Below, piece by piece: positions 27,924 through 32,260 of a stretch of 32,260 bases of DNA. How positions within the stretch are numbered: position 1 is the stretch's first letter; every line of letters starts with the position of its first letter. The notes under the pieces are model-generated. The model had not been told where the DNA came from. It was given only the letters and a program-made list of their open reading frames with translations, and did not search any database. This DNA is from Sphingobacterium sp. JB170 (lineage in GTDB: Bacteria > Bacteroidota > Bacteroidia > Sphingobacteriales > Sphingobacteriaceae): positions 1 through 32,260 of the forward strand of contig NZ_FUKU01000048.1 of the NCBI RefSeq assembly GCF_900163865.1. Reading direction: 5' to 3'. The position numbers and the translations under genes are program-made.

Positions 27924-28844
27924 TCAATTGAAAGAAGCTCTAAATTCTAACGGCGAAAGATTAGTTTTCGTTTTAAACAATTTATTAAATGATTGCGAAT
28001 GCTCAAAGCCCAATTCATAAGCGATCTGGCTTACGGTCGATTGCGTGGTAGAAAGCTTCTCTTTTGCTTTTTCAATTAACTTTTTGTGTATATACTGCCG
28101 CCCATTTTGCCCGATAGGAGAACGAAGCAAGTCGCTTAAATATCCCGGCGAAATATTTAATTTTTCCGAAATGAAATGCACCGTAGGTACACCTTGACGC
28201 AGTGGCTGTCCGCTATTGAAATAATCATCCAAAATGGTTTCGATTTTTAGGAGAATATCATTATTTACCGCTTTACGCGTAATAAATTGCCTTTTATAAA
28301 ATCGGTTAACATAGCTGAGCAGTAACTCTATCTGGGCAATCATCACTTCCTGACTGAATTCATCGACGGGGTTGTTTAGCTCCTGTTCCATGATGTTATA
28401 TATGGATAAGATTGTCTGTTTTTCAATATCTGACAAATGCAACGCTTCATTAACCAAATAAGAAAAATACCCATATTGCATGATCTTTTTAGCTAGTGGA
28501 TAACCCAATAAAAAATCGGGATGAATGAGCAATAAATAGGCATAGGTGTTTTTATTATACTCAGTGGATCCTACCAATTAGTTGGGTGCTAAAAACAGCA
28601 TACTGCCTTCGTTAAAATCATAATAATTCTGGCCATACTTCAATTTTCCATTGTTTTGAGTAATGAAAGTGATTTTATAGAAGTCCAGCACATCATAAAT
28701 CGGAGCCATTTCCGTATTAAATGGATTGTTTTCATTAAAATGCATAAGACTTATCAGTGGATGCTGCGGCTTAGGAAGGCCAAAAACTTTATGACTTTCT
28801 GATATCGAAATAAACCGTATAAGTTTATCTTCTTTGTTTTTCAT
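27924..28844 (-). pseudogene. AraC-family regulator with one internal nonsense codon
   Basis: An AraC-type transcription activator of about 306 codons. The N-terminal piece (88 residues, starts MKNKEDKLIRF) holds the cupin-like sensor start (FYKITFITQNNGKLKYGQNYYDFNEGSMLFLAPN). The frame is then closed by TAA at 28578-28580 and continues in the same frame with LVGSTEYNKN, the linker and the two helix-turn-helix motifs (ISEKLNISPGYLSDLLR and VSQIAYELGFEHSQSFNKLFK). Homologues usually have a Gln at this place (SPNQ), so a single C-to-T change (CAA to TAA) explains the break. There are no other lesions, so the event is recent, unless the codon is misread. A fragment beginning at the TTG after the stop could still be translated as a DNA-binding domain. 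Confidence 0.85.
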
Positions 28845-28947
28845 CTGTATCTCTCCTTTTGTTTCAAGTTATGTGGAATTTGCAAAGGAATAATCCTAGT
28901 GGTTTATAAGGTTATTTTATCCTTCCCACACTTCATAAATTTATCAA

Positions 28948-28981
28948 AAAAACCTATGACATACTACAGCCATAGGTTTTT
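28948..28981 (-). terminator. Intrinsic terminator of the SDR gene
   Basis: AAAAACCTATG (28948-28958) pairs with CATAGGTTTTT (28971-28981) around a 12-nt loop. On the minus strand it is followed by a T run and lies 14 bp after the SDR stop codon. Confidence 0.6.
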
Positions 28982-28994
28982 AATCCGTTTGGCA

Positions 28995-29765
28995 TTACCA
29001 GGGGACACTGTTATCCCCTTCTGAAGTGATAGGCCCTGTAAAGCTTCCTGTTGGTATATCTTCAGCCAACGCTACCCTGATAGGTTCAAGAGAACCTTCT
29101 TCCACGGTGTCGGTTCCTTGAAAATTATTTAATGCCGTAGCAGTGAAACCTGGACTGACCAAATTGACTTTTATATTGGAACGCTCCAGTTCTATTGCAA
29201 GCGACAGGAAAATACCATTAAGGGCTGTTTTCGAGGCGCCATAAACGGCGTCAAATCCGGAACGAAAAGGAGTATCAGGATTTGAATTAAGGGAAAGTGA
29301 TCCTAATGCGCTAGAAACAGTTACAATCCGCGCAGCTGCTGCATTCCGCAATAACGGTAAAAAACTCTGTGTGACAGCAAGAGTGCCAAATACGTTGGTG
29401 TTCCAGACCGTTTTCATCTCGTCTATAGATGCGATACTGGCTCGTTGGGATCCCAGTATCTCTTCCAGCGTTCTACCGGCTTTTCCTGCGTGTGATATGG
29501 CCGCATTATTGACCAGCAACGAAAGGTATCCTTGTTCATTTTCTATTTGCGCCGCTGCAGCAGTGATCGAGTCACTATCGGTAATATCCAACTGAATGGC
29601 CTTCACGCCCGTTCCAATTTCTGCTGTGGCCTTCTCTCCTTTTCGTAGATCACGGGCACCTAAATATACCACGTATTCATTATCTGCAAGTGCCTTGGCG
29701 ACCTGAAAACCTACCCCTGTATTACCCCCTGTCACAAGTGCTACTTTCTTTTGATTTGTCTGCAT
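28995..29765 (-). CDS. SDR-family NAD(P)-dependent oxidoreductase
   Basis: Short-chain dehydrogenase/reductase of 256 residues from the ATG at 29763-29765 (MQTNQKKVALVTGG). An upstream in-frame Met at 29813 adds 16 residues (MGNLEFCCITFK) before the Rossmann strand and is unlikely. The cofactor motif is TGGNTGVG, followed by LGARDLRKGEKA (Arg suggests NADP preference), the structural NNAA, the catalytic Ser in VTVSSALGS and the Tyr and Lys in VYGASK. The SPGF motif after the catalytic helix is present. The closest described relatives are carbonyl reductase-like proteins with unspecified substrates. It lies 150 bp upstream of the AraC gene on the same strand, separated by a terminator; such pairs are common and the AraC protein may have controlled it. 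Confidence 0.92.
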   Translation of the reverse strand: MQTNQKKVALVTGGNTGVGFQVAKALADNEYVVYLGARDLRKGEKATAEIGTGVKAIQLDITDSDSITAAAAQIENEQGYLSLLVNNAAISHAGKAGRTLEEILGSQRASIASIDEMKTVWNTNVFGTLAVTQSFLPLLRNAAAARIVTVSSALGSLSLNSNPDTPFRSGFDAVYGASKTALNGIFLSLAIELERSNIKVNLVSPGFTATALNNFQGTDTVEEGSLEPIRVALAEDIPTGSFTGPITSEGDNSVPW

Positions 29766-30219
29766 AATTTTATCTTGTTTAAATGTGATGCAACAAAATT
29801 CCAAATTACCCATACGATTCCTGTAGCCAAACCACGAACATTTGTAGCCGAATTACGGAAAATGAATTTTTCATTAATTTTAGTACTGCCGTATAAAGTT
29901 TAAACGCGACTCTCGCTAAGCCGCTGAATAGCTATTTATAGCCGATGTCTGAAATTATAGGCTCTTGAAAATCATTTACACTTAATTTCTAGACCTGCAT
30001 CTAGCACCTCATTTACAACTATTTAAACCCGTGATCTAATTAAGCCACTAAGCAAACATCTTCGGCGATACAGGAATAATTATGCGTACTACGAATTCTC
30101 TCTAGATTTGATTATATTTGGGTATGAAAATGTCTGATTAGCATATTTGAAAAAATAGTTTATTATTGAGGTAATAAATATTGCCCTTCGGTTCTATTGT
30201 GAATTTTAAAATATGCAAC
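29766..30219. other. Intergenic region between divergent SDR and acetyltransferase genes
   Basis: No gene was recognised. Two overlapping-type -7 boxes for the acetyltransferase, TAGATTTG (30103-30110) and TATATTTG (30113-30120), both fit TAnnTTTG; no TTTG was found at the matching -33 distance. The 450-bp length is large for this gene-dense stretch. Confidence 0.35.
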
Positions 30220-30912
30220 ATGATTAATTTTTTTGAAAGTCCTTTTAAAGGCAAGATAATCAAAGACCACATTACCAACCCTAATATTATTGCCGGAAAA
30301 TATTCTTATTACTCGGGTTACTATCACGGACATTCTTTTGACGATTGTGCACGTTATCTGTTTCCTGACAGAGACGACGTTGATAAACTTATTATAGGTT
30401 CGTTTTGTTCTATCGGAAGCGGGGCTAGTTTTGTGATGGCAGGAAACCAAGGTCATCGGCACGATTGGATATCCACTTTCCCTTTCTTTTATATGAACGA
30501 AGTCGAGAGTTTTCATGGAGCGGCTGACGGATTTACAGGCGCGGGTAACACGGTTATCGGTAACGATGTTTGGATCGGTGGCGAAGCTATGATTATGGCT
30601 GGCGTGACGATTGGTGACGGCGCAGTTATTGGTAGTAGAGCCTTAGTTACCAAAGACGTTGCTCCTTATACGATAGTCGGTGGCAATCCGGCAAAATTAA
30701 TTAGAACTCGATTCACCGAAGAAGATATCGAAATTCTCTTAGAAATCAAATGGTGGAATTGGGAGGAAGATTTGTTAGCAAAAGCGATACCCTTAATTTG
30801 CTCGCAGGATGTTAAACCGCTATATGACTTTTACAATCGATACGTAAAATACCATTCTTACAGGATGCCTTTCGAAGTAAGTGATAGACGAAACACGCTA
30901 AACAAAAGATAG
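30220..30912 (+). CDS. catB: CatB-like xenobiotic O-acetyltransferase (hexapeptide-repeat family)
   Basis: Left-handed beta-helix acetyltransferase of the Vat/CatB group, which inactivates chloramphenicol or streptogramins with acetyl-CoA. From the ATG at 30220 the protein has 230 residues. The opening [10 protein letters not shown], the block [45 protein letters not shown] (catalytic His79) and the hexapeptide stretch [34 protein letters not shown] match CatB. The C-terminus extends about 20 residues beyond the usual CatB end ([21 protein letters not shown]). A TTG-led extension from 30181 was rejected because it precedes the conserved [11 protein letters not shown] start. The drug specificity cannot be decided from sequence alone; the symbol denotes resemblance. 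Confidence 0.85.
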   Translation: MINFFESPFKGKIIKDHITNPNIIAGKYSYYSGYYHGHSFDDCARYLFPDRDDVDKLIIGSFCSIGSGASFVMAGNQGHRHDWISTFPFFYMNEVESFHGAADGFTGAGNTVIGNDVWIGGEAMIMAGVTIGDGAVIGSRALVTKDVAPYTIVGGNPAKLIRTRFTEEDIEILLEIKWWNWEEDLLAKAIPLICSQDVKPLYDFYNRYVKYHSYRMPFEVSDRRNTLNKR

Positions 30913-30933
30913 TTTAAATCATATATTTTACCC

Positions 30934-32211
30934 ATGAAAGTAGTCATCCAACTGTTATTTCTCGTAATAATTTTTAACATAGATACTACGGCACAGGTTT
31001 CTCGTAAAGACTACAACCTCGATTTTAAGGAGATTAAAAATAATCTTCCAATCGGCTGGCATATTATCGAGAGTATTGGATACGATATTGGAATTGACGA
31101 TAAGCAATTAGTCTCAGGTAAACCCTCTTTGAGAATAAAATCAAATAACGAAGATAATCCAGGTGCCGGAGTATTAATCTTTGACATACCTCACAATTTT
31201 GAAGGAAAATTCTTGACTTTTTCGGCGAAGATAAAAACCGAGGGAGTCTCTCACGACGGACACGTTGGACTCTATGGACATATCAAACCTAAGGTCGATT
31301 TCAAAAATTTAGAAAAATTTAAAATAAATGGAACGCATAACTGGAGCGATTGGGAAGTCACATTAGAATTAGCTCCCGAGGAGACTGATAAGATAGAGGT
31401 CGGCTTATACCTAATTGGGGCCGGATCAGTATGGTTCAATAACTTACAGCTCTCGGTTGACGGTAATAATTATACTGAAGCTCCTGTATATAAACCAACT
31501 AAGGATTCGATTTATAAATTCAACTCACACGTCCCCACCTTCGAACTCAATAATAAAAACCAAGAATTCTTAAAAAATATCGCGCTGATTTGGGGGGCAA
31601 TAAAGTATTTCCACCCTTCGGTAGCAGAGGGAAAGTGGAACATGGATGCTGAATTATTTAAATTCCTTCCAAGGATTTTATCCCTTCAATCGAATGAGCA
31701 ACAGGAAGTTGAATTCATCAACTGGATTAAAAGTTTTGGCGAAATACCACCGAGAATAAAAAATAATCCAGATGACAATAAAACAAAAGAATGGAAACTC
31801 AAAACAGATTTGACGTGGATTGCCAAACTTAGTTATTCCGATAATTTAAAAAAAACACTTTTTCAGTTATCGGAAATTGAGAGCCCCATTCAACATAAAT
31901 ATATAGGGTACTTTGACGGTCCAAGAAATCCGAATTTCACTGAACTATCATATAGAAAAGCCAGCGTAAACGATGTAGGTTTTAGATTGCTTGGATTGTT
32001 TCGTTATTGGAATATTATCCAATACTTTTACCCCTATAGATATTTAACAGAGCAGCCCTGGGATGAAGCCCTAGATAATTTCATACCGCTTTTCCACCGT
32101 GCTAGTACTTTCCCTGCTTTAGACAGCGCTTACCTACAGCTATTTTCCAAAATAAATGACGGACATGCTTTTGCTACACTATCAACGCCTAGTAACGTGT
32201 CTGTATTGTAA
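30934..32211 (+). CDS. S41-peptidase-like protein, N-terminal half only
   Basis: A secreted 425-residue protein (signal peptide MKVVIQLLFLVIIFNIDTTAQ). Residues about 25-180 look like a carbohydrate-binding-type beta sandwich (KPSLRIKSNNEDNPGAGVL, FLTFSAKIKTEG). Residues about 205-420 form the helical N-terminal region of Bacteroidota S41 peptidases (ALIWGAIKYFHPSVAEGKWN, LLGLFRYWNIIQYFYPYRYL, INDGHAFATLS). The PDZ and Ser-Lys protease domains that should follow are absent: the frame closes at 32209-32211, within the loop of a hairpin. Full members are roughly 700 residues or more, so the gene appears truncated here or interrupted by a nonsense mutation; the rest lies outside the window. It starts 21 bp after the acetyltransferase stop. 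Confidence 0.7.
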   Translation: MKVVIQLLFLVIIFNIDTTAQVSRKDYNLDFKEIKNNLPIGWHIIESIGYDIGIDDKQLVSGKPSLRIKSNNEDNPGAGVLIFDIPHNFEGKFLTFSAKIKTEGVSHDGHVGLYGHIKPKVDFKNLEKFKINGTHNWSDWEVTLELAPEETDKIEVGLYLIGAGSVWFNNLQLSVDGNNYTEAPVYKPTKDSIYKFNSHVPTFELNNKNQEFLKNIALIWGAIKYFHPSVAEGKWNMDAELFKFLPRILSLQSNEQQEVEFINWIKSFGEIPPRIKNNPDDNKTKEWKLKTDLTWIAKLSYSDNLKKTLFQLSEIESPIQHKYIGYFDGPRNPNFTELSYRKASVNDVGFRLLGLFRYWNIIQYFYPYRYLTEQPWDEALDNFIPLFHRASTFPALDSAYLQLFSKINDGHAFATLSTPSNVSVL

Positions 32212-32224
32212 GCTGTCAATACAG
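32201..32224. repeat. Hairpin spanning the stop codon of the S41-like gene
   Basis: CTGTATTG (32201-32208) and CAATACAG (32217-32224) are perfect inverted repeats around an 8-nt loop that contains the TAA stop. A CCTTTTT lies 12 bp further on. It may be a terminator or the trace of a rearrangement at the truncation point. Confidence 0.45.
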
Positions 32225-32260
32225 CACATGTAGTCCTTTTTCCAAGAAAGGGTCTTTGGA

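Overview
The window looks like a chromosomal segment of a Bacteroidota member, most likely Sphingobacteriaceae-like. The evidence is a SusC-type TonB-linked receptor C-terminus, sulfatases with FGly motifs, a PL1-type lyase, a Tat-exported sugar isomerase-like protein, several lipoproteins and promoters of the Bacteroidota TTTG/TAnnTTTG type. The genus call is inference from gene content; no rRNA, tRNA, IS element, CRISPR array or integrase was seen.

Layout. (1) 264-7073, minus strand: an efflux operon in the order small membrane lipoprotein, TolC-like protein, RND permease, periplasmic adaptor, then a decayed TlpA-like thioredoxin gene. A near-consensus promoter sits at 7080-7111. (2) 7362-12066: a decaying polysaccharide-utilisation locus. 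It holds one intact sulfatase, one sulfatase frameshifted two codons before its catalytic cysteine, a heavily damaged third sulfatase, a SusC C-terminal stub, a GH43-like remnant and the C-terminal stub of another secreted protein. (3) 12082-14619: an intact 845-residue PL1-type pectate lyase-like protein. (4) about 14925-15815: the wreck of a NarL-type histidine kinase/response regulator pair. (5) 15986-19949: a tight, intact three-gene envelope module of unknown function (lipoprotein, 665-aa secreted DUF4836-like protein, 422-aa membrane-anchored protein). (6) 20171-21799: an HxlR regulator, a Rid-family protein and a Crp/Fnr-family regulator, with two Crp/Fnr-type palindromes upstream of the Rid gene. 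(7) 22134-27594: a Tat-exported TIM-barrel protein diverging from a four-gene operon (GntP permease, Rid-like protein, D-threonine-aldolase-like PLP enzyme, M19 dipeptidase), which reads as D-amino-acid or D-hydroxyamino-acid catabolism. (8) 27924-29765: an AraC regulator gene with one nonsense codon and an SDR oxidoreductase. (9) 30220-32211: a CatB-like xenobiotic acetyltransferase and an S41-peptidase-like protein that lacks its protease domain.

The most striking overall property is the number of broken genes (about nine) interleaved with long intact ones. Several lesions are single-base nonsense changes, which argues for genuine gene decay and not only indel-type sequencing error. The least described unit is the three-gene envelope module. 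The clearest new regulatory hypothesis is the twin Crp/Fnr operator.
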